Positions 11,294-24,400 of a stretch of 64,000 nucleotides of DNA are shown in pieces. The notes below the pieces were generated by a model that was not told where the DNA came from, searched no databases, and saw only the letters and a program-made list of their open reading frames with translations. A program made the position numbers and the translations under genes. Each line of letters begins with the position of its first letter. The stretch's first letter is position 1. This DNA comes from Cliona cf. orientalis (Eukaryota; Porifera; Demospongiae; Clionaida; Clionaidae), in assembly GCA_963930775.1 (NCBI GenBank), contig OZ005691.1:8367000-8430999 (forward strand), read 5' to 3'.

Positions 11294-14200
11294 ATGTATG
11301 CTGTAATAGCATTGCTCATAATATCGATTTCTCCTGTACTATCACAGGAGACACCAGAAGTCACGGCCCTACCACAGACCACTACTGATATTGAAACTCC
11401 AATCTGCACTCAAGAACAGCAAAATGCTTTCTTATCAACTCTCCCCAATGCTGCAGTGTGTGGTGCCAGCCTTGAAACTGTCAGCAGTCCTCCTTTGCAT
11501 CATCCACAGCTTCTGGATATTGCATTCAATAATTTGTGTACCAAAGATTGTGGTGGGGCGTATGTCCACTTTCAGGAGTCAACCTGTGAAGATGAAATAG
11601 TCGCAGAGGGGATCAGGCTCTTTTGCACTCGCTCAAATGGTACGGCTGCTGTTGGAGAATACTGTCGCTTTGCCCTTGCTGATATTCTTGATCCCTCAAT
11701 CCTGAACTCCTTTGATTTCTGTGAAAATTCCACCTCAGAGACACCCTGTCCAATAGGCTGCAAAGATACTCTCATCAAAATGAAACATGAAATGGGCTGC
11801 TGTTACCAGAATGTGTACAATAATACACTCTGTGTAAACAACTCACTACTCCCGAGTACTGGTCTCATAACGCCTGAAGAGTTTGCAGCACTTAGAGCTT
11901 TTTAACAATCCAGCTGGTAATGCCTGGACACAATGTGGAGTAGAACCTCCAAGCAGGTGTAGCCCGCCGGATTTTAAGCCTCGTTCACCATCAAAGTGCA
12001 ATGATCAATCAGATGCTGCTTTTGTCGCTTTCCTTCCCTTTTCTGAGACATGTGGCTCTGGTCTTGAAACCATCTTTAATCCACCTACTAACGATTCTTT
12101 AATGCTAGCAAGTGCTTTGGAGAATGTTTGCCTTAATAACTGTGGAGGAGTGTATGCAAATTATCGTAAAAGTGTCTGCGATTACGAACTAGGATCTGAA
12201 TCTCTCCGCATTTTCTGTACATTAACTGATGGATCCGCTGCTGTACAAACCCATTGCCGCTATGCTGTTGCTGACATTCTTGATGGAACACTATTTGATC
12301 ACTTATTTTCATGCTACAACATCACTCCCAACTCACCTTGTCCTTCAGATTGTAGAAATGGTCTCCTAAATCTAAAAGCTCAGATTGGTTACTGTTATCA
12401 AAGTATTTACAATAATACCTTGTATCTCACAGAGCTTTTTAACGTTGGATTTGTTACTGCAAGAGAGTTTATTGGATTTGATGACCTGAATAACCCTGCT
12501 GGTAATCCGTGGACACTATGTGAAGTAGAGCCTCCAAAGCATTGCGAACAACCACCTTTCACGTTACCTCCAACTCCTATGAAGTGCAGTCTGCCAGACC
12601 AAAGAGTTTATATTTTGACAATTCCTGATGGCATAACATGTGGTAATGCCATTGGTGTAGCCTACCTCCCCCCTGCAAATGATTCCAGATTGCTATCAAA
12701 TGCTATTGATGATTTATGTACTAACAAGTGTGGAGGGGTATACACTAACTACCAGGAGAATGTCTGCAAGGATGAACTTGGAGCTGAATCTGTCCGAGTT
12801 TTCTGCAGTCCTACCAATGGGACAGCTGCTGTGGGGTCATTTTGCTACTATGCCACTCGTGATATACTTTATCCATCATTGCTGACATCTCTACTGCCAT
12901 GCTATAATTATTCCAACAAGGTTTCTTGTTCGAGTGAGTGCTTCAAAGCCCTCACCGAGATAAAAGCAAGGATAGGTTGCTGCTATCAGATGGTATACAA
13001 TAACACTGAGTACAACACCCTTCTTCTTGAAGCTGGATTCATATCCCCACACGAATTCAACGAATATCAAGGTCTTAATAATCCCACAAAAAATCCCTGG
13101 ATTCAGTGTAATATTGACCCACCACCAGATTGTGAGCCTGCACCCTTTAAGCCACCTTCAGCACCCAGGTGTACCTTAGATGATCAAATTGCCTTTGTTT
13201 CAACACTTTCGAATGCTGCAGTCTGTGGACCAAGTATTGCAACAGTCTTCTCTCCACCCCAAAGTGACCCTCTGACACTAACTAGTGCTTTGGGAAATGT
13301 ATGCACAAATGAATGTGGAGGAACATATACACACTATACACTATCTTGATAATGTGTGCAATGATGAATTGGCAGCTGATTCGCTCCCTCAGACTCTTCT
13401 GCACTCCGACTAACAGCTCAGCTGCTGTTGGTGACTATTGTCGCTATGCTGTTGCTGATATTCTTGACACTTCCCTTATCGATGCCTTAACGTCCTGTTA
13501 TGATTCTACCACAGATGAACCCTGTGTTGACGATTGTAGAGCTGCCCTACTTAATCTGAAAACTCAGACGGGCTGTTGCTATCAGAACATCTACAATAAT
13601 ACCGAATACAACACCCTACTACTTTATGCTGGTCTGGTTACATCACAACAGTTTACGGGACTTTTTGACCTAAACATTCCATCTGTTAATCCTTGGACAT
13701 TGTATGATATTGAACCACCCACAGGTGTGATTCTCCACCTTTCCAGCCACCTCTGACCCCTAACTGCACTATGGAAGATAGTATTGGATTTCTTTTATCT
13801 CTACCGAGGGGTCATCAGTGCAACAACAGCCTTCAAATTATTTCTCTTCTTAGTACAGACAATCCAATGGCACTAACTAGTGCATTTGACAATGCATGCA
13901 CAAACAACTGTGGTGGTGAATATGCTAATTACTTAGAAAATGTCTGTAATGATCATTTTGGAGCCGAAAACACCAGACTATACTGCGTTCAAACAAATGG
14001 ATCTGCTGACGTTGGACCATACTGTCGTCAAGCTCTCTTTAATGTTCTCGATCCATCATTATTCATGGCTCTAGCAACATGTAGTGCAGATAATTCATCA
14101 GAGAATCACTGTACCGCTGAGTGCAGAGAAGGCCTCATAAACTTAAAAGCTACCATTGGATGCTGTTATCAAAACGTGTACAACAATACTCCTTATTTTA

Positions 14201-16063
14201 TTCAACTTCTCCATGCCGGAATCATTACTCCAAGCTTCTTCGCACAATTCGTACGTTTTAATGATCCAATCAGCAACCCATGGAGAACATGTGGTGTGAA
14301 GACTCTCCAACGTTGTACTACTCATCCATTTTCAGATGGTGAGTTAGCCAATCTTCTATATTTAATAGGACATACTTTTATTTTAATATTGCCGTTATTT
14401 CAGGTTGTCCTCCCGGTACCTATCTTGAGAATTTCAAGTGTCAGCGATGCCCAGCAAATACGAATACAACTCTCACTGGTGGCAACGTGACTCAATGCCC
14501 TTGCCTGAACGGGTATTTTAGATCAAGTCAAGAGAGACCAACTCAAGGCTGCTCTTGTACGTAAGGTAATTTTGTGTGTGAATATACAAAACAGTAGTAG
14601 CCTCACCTATTATGATGTTGCATTATTAGCTATGATCATGTACTGAAATTCAGCTCCACCAAGTGTCTGTCGTAACATCCAAGCTGCTCAAATAACAGAC
14701 ACTCAGATAATTCTACGATGGAAAAGGCCAATCAAAACAGGACGCAATGATTTTTATTACACGATCGAGTATTATAATAGTGATGGAGAGACTACCGGAA
14801 AGCATACCATTCTTAATCAAATAGAGTATATAGAACAAGTACTAAGTAATCTAAAACCAGATACAATGTACACATTTACTGTCACCGTTGAAAATGGAGT
14901 GAGTGACCAAGAGACCAGAGGAAAACATTTATGGAGCTGTAAACTCACAACGACTACTACAGAAGGAAGTATGCTCAACCAAAATTATTGTATAATGCCG
15001 GATTTACTTATTATTATTATTATGACATTTTTATTATATCCAGGACCTTCACCACCTCATGGAGTACAAACATTTTGCTCGGTTGTTGGATGGAGGGTGC
15101 CCCTCAATCCAAATGGGAAGATTATTGGCTATGATGTGCAGCTGATGGGACCGGAAGATGGTGATAGCTACCATGTTGTTGTCAGTTGAGAGTGATAGCA
15201 CCTTTTCAGCCTACACAATGACTATCAGATTCTCTGAACTACAGTTCAGGTGTGTAGGTACAAGCTTGAACAGGTACTGTACTGGAAAGATATCTGACAA
15301 ACTTGATTTAATGACTAGCTATACAGATCCATGCCAAGACTTTAGCTGGGGCAGGAAATTGGAGTCAAAAATCATCACTAGGTAGGCACGATAATAATAT
15401 TATTATGAATAGGATAAAAATTAATTCTAATCATTGTATAATCCATTAATTTTATGCAGGATGTTTGTAGTCGCCCATTCCTAGTGATGATTAATGATTA
15501 TTTCATTGTGATAATAATAATACGTAGACTTGACATGGTATTCACAATAATATTATATAGTCTGTATTAAATTTTATTTCACTATAGCATGTCCTCCATG
15601 CAATGGTACAACACCACCCACTCAAGGTATGGTATAAAAAAATTAGGAAGCTAATCCGTATGAATTTTGTCAACAGTTACTATCCAAACATAAAAACACT
15701 ATCCCTTGGATAATATATTATAATATTATAGGTGTGTATTTCACCCTGGCTGGTCAATAATTTGGCAACAACAGTCGAGTGTCCATGGACAGCATAGGAG
15801 AAGGGGAACATGATGCCCTAATCTGTAGGACTGACAGGACTGACTGCTGTGGTACTATTCCAAATAGATTTGGCCAATTTTACTACCCCAGTGGAGTCCA
15901 GGTACCCATTAAAAGTGCTGATCAGGGTTTCTATTGCAACAGGGGAGACCAGTTGATTCGTCTAAATCGACAAACGGAGACTACCTCTCCAACTGGGAGG
16001 TATCGCTGTGAAATCCCTGACGCGAGTGGAGAGATGCAGAATATCTACATTACACTAATCTAA
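11294..16063 (+). pseudogene. Cys-rich repeat / ephrin-like / FN3 ectodomain gene with multiple frameshifts
   Basis: ATG 11294 starts a clear signal peptide (MYAVIALLIISISPVLSQ). Five copies of a ~190-residue Cys-rich repeat follow (roughly 11400-11960, 11995-12545, 12580-13140, 13160-13740, 13765-14320), each with CGGxY, FCTPTNGSAAVG-like, GCCYQN-YNNT and NPW motifs. Exon 14404-14556 is an ephrin-receptor-like Cys module (GCPPGTYLENFKCQRCP). FN3-like domains lie at 14654-14968 and from 15044; a terminal segment at 15733-16063 is Ig-like (GRYRCEIPDASG). Lesions: +1 T in a T-run near 11900, a 7-nt tandem duplication near 13335, a 4-nt insertion near 13390, a -1 near 13722, a frameshift near 15183, and an in-frame TAA near 15760. 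No transmembrane segment is found. Such an ectodomain would act outside the cell, possibly in adhesion or recognition (inference). Pseudogene is likeliest; a low-quality assembly is the alternative. Confidence 0.8.
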
Positions 16064-16340
16064 AATGAAATAGCTAAGAATTGCAAATTTACGCACATAA
16101 TAACTATGGTTTGCTGTGGTTGAATATAATAGCTGTATACCTACCTATTGTTGTATGTACAGTATACTCTAGCTGTTATATTATATGCTTGCAAGAAATA
16201 TAATTTGCACCTGCTGTTTAATTAAAGTCCCATAATTAAATTGTTAAACGTTAAAGGTGCTAGTTTTACCTATAGCTAATAATTGTCACTGTAAGTCTTC
16301 ATAGCATTGAATAGGGACAGCATATGCAGACCAGTCAGAG

Positions 16341-16349
16341 GTATATAAG
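16341..16349 (+). promoter_or_regulatory. TATA-box candidate upstream of the single-repeat gene
   Basis: GTATATAAG lies about 160 bases upstream of the ATG at 16508 that begins a signal-peptide-like sequence. Spacing to that ATG allows a 5' UTR of about 130 bases. Only motif-level support. Confidence 0.35.
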
Positions 16350-16507
16350 CAATCGCCCTGCACTGCACAACACGTGCACTAACTCCTATCCTTAATTAGT
16401 TTGACAGTATTATTAGAATACGCTGCTGTTAATTCAAACTTTGTTCAAGTAACTATAGCTGGCAGCCTAAGCATCAACTGTTGCATTCATAAAATTTTTG
16501 TTCGCTC

Positions 16508-17225
16508 ATGATGCAATTTGTGACAGCAACCCTCATATTATATAGCATTATCGGTCGTATTCGTCTCACTTGTGTTACCACAACCCGAAGGTAGTGCCGA
16601 AGGCAGTACAGACCTGCCACCAGTCGCCGTTGACCCAATGAATGTCAAGCTGCACTCAAGAACAGCAACATGCATTCTTGTCGACACTGCACGGCACTGC
16701 AGTTTGTGGACCGAGTATCATGACAGTCTTTTCTATATTCCCAAGTGATTTAATAACACTAAATCGAGCATTGAAAAGTGCATGTACGAAGGAATGTGGA
16801 GAGAAGTATGTGCACTTTCTCAGAGATGTTTGCCATGACAGACTCAATGCTGACTCTCTAACGATCTCCTGTACTCCCACTAATGGTTCAGCTGTTGTGG
16901 GAGAATATTGTCACTTTGCTTTTGCCGATGTTATCAATACTTCAATTCTCGATGCTCTCCTTTCTTGCTACGATTTCACCAGTGAAGTAGCTACCTTGCG
17001 GAGAAGATTAGCTATAGAGCAGCTATCCATGATCTGAAAGATCATGTTGGCTGTTGTTATCAGCATATCTACAACAACACGTACTCTCTTTTTTGCCCAT
17101 CTTTATGATACTGGATTTGTTACACTGGATGAGTACGATGCAGTAGCTACATGATCTGAACACTCCAGATCATAATCCTTGGATATTGTGTGATATTGAG
17201 CCACCAATGAGTTGTACTAAGCCTT
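16508..17225 (+). pseudogene. Degraded single-repeat copy of the Cys-rich family
   Basis: An ATG at 16508 or a few bases before begins a hydrophobic leader (MQFVTATLILYSIIG). A frameshift then leads to a Pro/Glu-rich linker (LVLPQPEGSAEG), and a second frameshift leads to one repeat at 16651-17030 (CTQEQQHAFLSTL, FADVINTSILDALLSC). The repeat goes on in yet another frame from about 17035 with GCCYQH and NPW motifs, ending near 17220. No ephrin-like or FN3 exons were seen downstream. It is probably a truncated duplicate of the 11.3-16.1 kb gene in the same orientation. Confidence 0.75.
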
Positions 17226-17733
17226 TTATTTTAAGCCATGAAGGAGTTATTGTTGTATATTCAAAGACAGATTGGCCAGCTAGCCATGCAAGATTCGAAC
17301 ATCTTTCTAACCTGTTAGCTATGCTTTATGTACTAGCTATGACATTGTACATATAGCATAATATTATTATATATAGGTAGTGGTGGTTTATCTGAAATAC
17401 ACGAGACAGTATGAAGCCCGAGTGGTGTGGATAGTAACTGTCAAGTGTATTTCAGTGGTAGCTAAGTACTACCATCTATGCTTTATGTGGGTTCTAACTG
17501 CCAGCCATGCTCTAACTAGCTACCGTGTTCTAAGTAAAATCCTTATGGAAAAATTAACGTCATTACGACATGGGGGGGGGGCAGTCTTGGTCCATGACGT
17601 TGTACAATTGCATTGTCAGCCGACTTGGGCTTTTATTAGTTGTGATTATGTATTCTTTTGGTTGAACAAGTCTAGATATGCATGCCTCCAGCAGTGTCAA
17701 AATTTGCACTTTAATCATAGCTGTGTCAAACAC

Positions 17734-17880
17734 TTTGTACAAGCCCCCTAATTTCCAATCATGTACTATCTGTGGTCTGGGTTAGATAAACTACAAGCGG
17801 TGCCTTTGTACAAGCCCCCTAACTTCCAATCATGTATATACTATCTGTGGTCTGGGTTAGATAAACTACAAGCGGTGCCT
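17734..17880. repeat. Tandem duplication, unit about 71-76 bp, two copies
   Basis: TTTGTACAAGCCCCCTAA begins both copies (17734 and 17805), and both end with ACTACAAGCGGTGCC. The second copy carries a short extra TATA. No function is evident. Confidence 0.85.
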
Positions 17881-17941
17881 TTGATCTGTATGGCTTTCAT
17901 GGTATAAGTAGTTTGAATAAATGCTGTAACACTCTCACTAC

Positions 17942-17976
17942 ATGAGATAAAATCACGGATAGGTTGCTGCTATCAG
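17942..17976 (+). pseudogene. Tiny relic of the Cys-rich repeat
   Basis: The plus strand reads EIKSRIGCCYQ in one frame, matching the GCCYQ region of the Cys-repeat family (EIKARIGCCYQ in the third repeat of the 11.3 kb gene). Flanks are non-homologous. It is evidence that the repeat array once extended further or was copied in pieces. Confidence 0.55.
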
Positions 17977-18409
17977 CCTCTCTCAGCTCATATCTGGGAG
18001 AACCGTCACTGCTTACTGTTAGCTACTGCATGACTTACATTAACTACTACTAGAGTCAGCCATGTCCAATAATAATATTATGTCATTGATTCATCTGCAT
18101 GCAGATATGTACTGAGAATGATCAAATTCAATCAGTAACCTGAATGCAGTATAATATAGGTAGCTAGCTTTTAATACCTTGAATCCACTGTATACAATAA
18201 GTATTTATTCAGCCAGGTGAAGTAATAATTATTACTAATTACCATCGATCCTCAGTCCCTCTGATGTAATAATTGTGGTCTATTAAATTATTTTTCTTTT
18301 ACTGCATGCATGATAAATCTGTGAGTAGTAATTACCTGCTGCATGTGGTAAAAGGTCGTCAATATACTGTGCAAGCGGCACTCCCACTCAAATAGCAAAC
18401 ACTTTAATA

Positions 18410-18418
18410 GGGCGGGGC
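18410..18418 (+). promoter_or_regulatory. GC-box candidate for the tandem death-domain gene
   Basis: GGGCGGGGC lies about 40 bases before the start codon at 18459, in a locally GC-rich patch of otherwise AT-rich DNA. It fits a GC-box/Sp-type promoter element. Motif-level evidence only. Confidence 0.35.
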
Positions 18419-18458
18419 TGGCCGACCACCGTGGTGTATGTGAGTTGAGCAAGTAGCT

Positions 18459-21400
18459 ATGGCGGAGTTGAGTAGCTCTGGGGAAGAGAGCAGCGAAGAA
18501 GAAGAAGAAGAAGAGGATGAGTCAGCCTCTCCGAGTCTCCGCGGCGCCACCAGCCCTATCACCGCGGCCAAACGCCAGACGAGCGGGGAGAAGCGAGCCC
18601 TCTTTAGTGAGCGAGGCTACCTAAACTCACTGACTCGACAAGAGAGACGAAGAATCAAACGAGAAATAAGGAAAGGCCGTAAACTAGGTGAGATCGTCAT
18701 CACTCCATAACTACCAATTAATATATTACTTGGCTGGATTTTTAATTTCTATCAAGATCACTTTGCTCACTAGTAGATAATAATTATTTAGACTACGCAT
18801 AGTCTAAATTATCTATGCTTTGCTAGCTATGAAATTAATTTTATGTTTTGGAGCATGTGAAAAGTAGTCTTAATTATGAATGGTTGTACTAATCCTACAT
18901 CCATCAATGATTATTGCTTTATTAGAATCAATTGCAAGTGGCAAGAATGCCGCCCTACGAAAATTTTTAACCATAATATGGATGATACCGGTGATCTAAA
19001 ACCCTGTCACAATAGCACACAAATATTTTGGGGCCGTTTATGCCACTTGATCCTTTTATTATTGTTCCCACACTGATTGATGTGCACTCCCCAATGCCAC
19101 AGCTCTCACTCTCAGCAACATCACCAGCACTCTGGCTGGAATAGACTGGAGGACAATTGGTGAATTCATACTCCGCCTTCCTGTATCCAAATGTGATGAA
19201 ATATCACCACAATGCTCGACTGATGAAGAGAGAACTGCAGCTCTAGTGAGGGAGTGGCTACTAAGAGACCCTCTGGCCAGCTGGAGAAGGATAATTCATG
19301 AGTTTCACTGTTATGATGCTTTGTCTATGGAACACTCTCTAGGGGACAGCATAGTTCACTACGCTGAGGAGCTGACTGGTAAGTACATATATTATGTGAG
19401 ATTTAGGTGACGGGTCCATATCTATAATGGCTGCACCCCGGCTAGATCCCTAGACCCTCTCCCCTGTCTCCTTTCCATTATGCTGTCTCAAAAATTACTC
19501 TCTACCAGTAGTGTGTGGGGGAAGGGTCTGCCTAGCTAGACTAAACTGAAACACATGGAATAGAATAGAAAGTTATTACTTCATGCCATGCACTAGCCTC
19601 ATCCCCAGGCCACTCCCACGTGGGGATAAGGCTACTCATCCACAAGGAGTAAAGTGATTGGTCTGTAATCATCATCGGCATGAAGATTGCCAGATCATGA
19701 GATTTAGGCACTTGAGCAATTTTAAATACAGCGAGTTTGGCATGGTTAGCTACTCCAATTCATCCAGAGGAGGTCGGACATGATCATGTGCAGTGTGGAT
19801 TATATACCTTTTTGTTGACGATCTGACAAATGTCAAACCATATCCCAGTTTGATCGGAAATCACCATGCAACAGTTGGTCGGACATTATCACTATAATAT
19901 AAGATTATAGTTGTCCGTCCGTCTGCCCGTCTGTCCGTCCGTTACGGAAGGTCGGCGGAAGTGATTTGACCTTGCGACACAAGTGGCTATATCCCTGGCC
20001 TTGGAGCATTAGAAGCTAGAACATACAATCTTTGTGAGCGCCAGCCTAGGCACTAGCTACAGGCACGAACACTAACTTCTTGGACGGACTGTACAAAACC
20101 AAGCAACAAATGGGGACTTACATTCAGTGGCCTGCAGTTAGGCAAGCAGCTTGATTCGTGAGAAGTCGTCGTCCTAATGGTCATCACGGAGGTAGTAGAT
20201 TCTGACTTTGGCTTCTCGCTTACTCAAGTCTTGCGAGGGGAGCTACAAGCAAGTTATCGACTTTTTTGGACAGTTGATTGATTTAGCCATGTGCTCAAGC
20301 AGGATGCCATAAATGCGCATGCTCAATAGAATGTTCCAGAATGGGTAAAGGTGGTTTCAGCCACCTGCAGTTGCAATTAATCTAGAACTCTGGCCTCTGG
20401 CCAGGCACCCAGTTCCAAGGGACAGGGTGTCATAACTGCGCATGCTCAATAGAAGTTCCAGAACACAAGTAAAGGGTAGTCTTAGCTACTCATCAACTGC
20501 TGTATACAATAATACTATCCTCTATTTAATAGCTATGTGACCCATAATAGAACTATCGACTAAAGCAGGGGGCGAGCGGAGCGAGCCCCCCTGCTTGTAA
20601 TACATAATATTATATATCCATGTGTAGTACAGTCAGATACATGTAATTATAAGACTAGTGTACTTGCAAGGGAAGGCAATAGCAATGGCTTACTTGCAAC
20701 ACAAGCATACATGTATATGTACATGTACAAGTACACAGTTTTGTGTAGCTGCTAAAGGAGGTGCAGTTACCACAAACCACGGCATAAGAGCAGCGAAGTA
20801 GTAAGCTAAATGGGTGCTGAATAAACTGCTACTCCTATAGCTACTGACCACTGTCTGCCAGTACTATTAGAACGCATGCGTATTGCATACTATATTAGCA
20901 AGCGATGGTATGGCGGCCATATGTCCGACCAGGACTCAGGACTGTTAAGGCAGCCTCACTTGGATTGTAAGTAGCAAATACTGCTAACATGGCAACACAA
21001 AACCTGTTGGTGTAGGTCATGGGTGAACTTTGATCACTGACTAAGGTATCCATGTTGAAGAGAAAAGGAAGTAGTTTATTAAAATTATGAGTTACCATGG
21101 TAACATCGTTAATTAACTTAAATTAGTGGGGGTCAAAGTTTTTTTCCTTAACTGACTATTTTCGACTAGGCGGGTACCAAAACGGCCACAGATATACAAG
21201 ATTCAGGATTCAAACGAAAGAACAGACACTAGCGATGTCTAAAGTTGGTGGAATGGTTGCAAAAAACCAAGCGCTCGAAAGTTATGGACGGATATGAACA
21301 TATTTTGGGCTGAGATCGATCTCATTAAATATTTATGACCTTACCATGGGCAACTGCTAAAATTTGGACAGCCTTTCCACCCCGCTCGACCTCGAACAAT

Positions 21401-24400
21401 CATCAACGGGCTTCAGTATCCTCAAAAGCTTTGGTGCTGAAGGGATTTTGGTAGCCGCCTCGGCCGTTTTCTTGAGCGCATTTTGAAACTCAAGTCGCTT
21501 GCACACTGAGTATGAGGATATGATAACGTGCGCTCGGGATTTAATGATATTCACGATCATGTAATTGGCAATAATTAGTGATAAGAGCTGAATACAAGCG
21601 TTTTACAAGCCTCTGCACGATCATCAGCTGAGGCTGCCTTAACAGTCCTGAGGAGTGGTTCGGGCGGCCATGGAGCCATGTTCGTCAGATTTTAGCCGAT
21701 GACTGACCATTATAATCCACACTGATGTGCGAGCCCAAATCAATTGCTTTGTTAGCAAAATTATTCCCATAGTGACGCGATACAAAACAGCAAGTGACTG
21801 TAGCTCGCCAATCGTAAGACTGGCTTGACCATCGCTCGGTGTCAATGTTAAAATGGTGATTTCCAGTTGATTTAGTGCCTGAGCCCCGCTGTGCCCGGCA
21901 GTATGGCACTGCTAGCAATGTTCATCTAAAAACGCAGGACTGATACTGATCCAGCCTATTGATAAACTCTTACTTTCTAGATAATTATTAGCTAAATCCT
22001 TACCGTTCGGAGCGAACATAAACTTTAGTCCACCATACTCTGTATAAAAACTGAATCGACAAACACGTGCAGGATTAATAAGTTTCATTTGTGATTGAAA
22101 TCTCACAGACACCAGCCTAACACACAGCAATCTGACTAAAGTTCTATCATCTGTGGCTACTGGTAATCTGTGTGACCACCTCGATATACCATATGAAGTG
22201 AGCCTGAGAATAAACAATTACTGTAGTGATGATGAGGAGCAACGACGAGAGCAACACATACACTATTACATCACTTGCTCTCCCCACGCCCTCATGGGAT
22301 GGAGCCATATAGCAGGACAACTTCACTACAAGGGTGAAGAGACTGCTGAGAGAGATGCAAAGGATTATGTTCAGAGGGCTCCAGGTACATGTGGGTGTGT
22401 TGTGCGTATGTATGGGAATGTAGAGGATGCTTATGATCGTGTGTACATGACACAGCAAATTCATGCCTGCAGTGATGTACATTGTGTGTAGCAGTACATT
22501 TGTTGATTACACTGATTCTCACATCTGTGCACATGTCCACCTCCTCCACACATATTAGAACCATCGCTCATGTTGGAGAACTTGAATACAGTCATGAAGG
22601 ATGTCAGTGAAGGGGGACTAGATAGTGTAGGAGACTGGATCCATATTCCAGTGTCCAAGCAACAAGAACTCGAGCAGCAGTATCCTGTAGTTGCCCAGCT
22701 TAAGCGAGCATATTCAGCTTACTTTTTAACCCACCATCCTGCTCCCTCCTGGTGGATCATCACTACAGCTCTATACAATAGAGAGGAACTAGGAGCACTG
22801 GAAGTGGTTCAGAAGCTGTATCTCAGAGGTGAGTCATGTGCAGACAGCTGTACGAGTGAGGGGAGAATAATTAATTACACACAGATCACGTGTACTTGTT
22901 TGTGGTCTAATAATAATATACATATATATGCATAACATTCTGACCAATCAATTTGCTTCGTATGAGGTGTCTAAATAGCTTGTATACATCTTATAGGTGT
23001 CTAAATAATACTGGAATGTCGGTGTCCAAATATTTAGGGAGGGTTTGTGCATTTGAACAGATGTACTAGAGCCGGGTATGGGGTCAAAATTCAAGAAGGC
23101 GTGGAGTCTAAATTGTCTGGTTCAAGTTGAATTGTGTATATTTAATCATACCTACTCTTCATTAAAATCTATGTACATTCATGTGCTAACCCTGCCTGCT
23201 GGACAAGTCTGAATATCTCCCTGGAGGTTTGCTACATGTATTTAAAGTTCACCCAATGATGGAGGTGTATGCCTGTTAATTGGAATGCCCCATTGAGTGT
23301 GGGCATTTTGAAAAATCATGACACCCTTTAATTTTCGATATTCGAGGTTAAAGAAGTACCTTAGCTAAATAACCAAATTTATTTAATAATGCGATTAGGC
23401 AGCTACATGTGTATATTATCGTACTTAATCTAATACGATGCATGGAAAAATTAATTTCAATTTTGAAAAATGCGCGTTTTTCTGGTAAAGGTCATCAATC
23501 ACTCCATATTATAAACTTTACGAGAATTCGTGAAAATTAATGCTAATTTCTTGCGTTAAATTGGATCAGGCATTGTATATGATTAACTATGGTATGTACA
23601 GAATCATTATAGATGTCCACAATCAGAGATTAAAATGAATAGCTAGAGCTCTTAAGTACTATTGTCTGTAGATGTCAAAAACTAGTTAATAATATTATGT
23701 TGCATAAATTTACGTGCTCAAATTCTGTTTGCCGTTGTCCACCAACCCATACACTTGCCTCGTCCCCAAAAGATTGCAATGTGCATGCGCCAAGATCTCT
23801 GTATATTATCCGTGGACTACTTGATCGTATACTACTATCAAGCTCAAAAGTCGCCCAAGCACTGGAAAAGTATCTTGCCATCGGCTAGTGATGGTGTCTA
23901 GGAGACTTAAATGAGGTAAATCACTCAAACATTGATTTTTATCCCCTCGAAAGGCCGTTTTGTAACTACCCAGCTGTTAACTTCATGCTTAGACTTCTAT
24001 TAATAGCTCATAGTTATGGCCGATTCGTGCTGCTGCTTGGCTTCAGATCCTATATTCCAATAAAGATGAACTCGAGCATCAGTATGACAGGAGACTGAGT
24101 GTACTCAATCTTCTTCCTTACTGACAACCCGTCTCCCTCTTGGAGCACCGTTGCTCTTGCCTTGTGGGAGGCGGGAGAACATGGAGCACTGGAAGTAGTT
24201 CAGAAATTGTATCTCAAAGGTGAGCCATGTGGCACAGCTGTAGTAGTGAGGGGAGAATTGGCTACATTATTTCATCTTTAACCAGTTAGTTGTGTAGTCT
24301 CGTGCCCAGTCTCTTTATCACATGCGGTTATTTGTGTAGTCTCGTACCCAGCCTCTTTTTCTGCGTGCGATAAAGAGGCTGGGCACGAGACTATAAGTTG

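Noticed and set aside
17380-17751. 123-codon frame after the degraded Cys-repeat gene
   Set aside because: No homology to the repeat or other known domains; it contains a G run and ends in the tandem duplication.
24335-24392. Short palindrome AGTCTCGT-CCCAGCCTCTTT as a terminator or CRISPR-like repeat
   Set aside because: A single hairpin in eukaryotic DNA, with no regular spacers or repeat series; more likely an element end.
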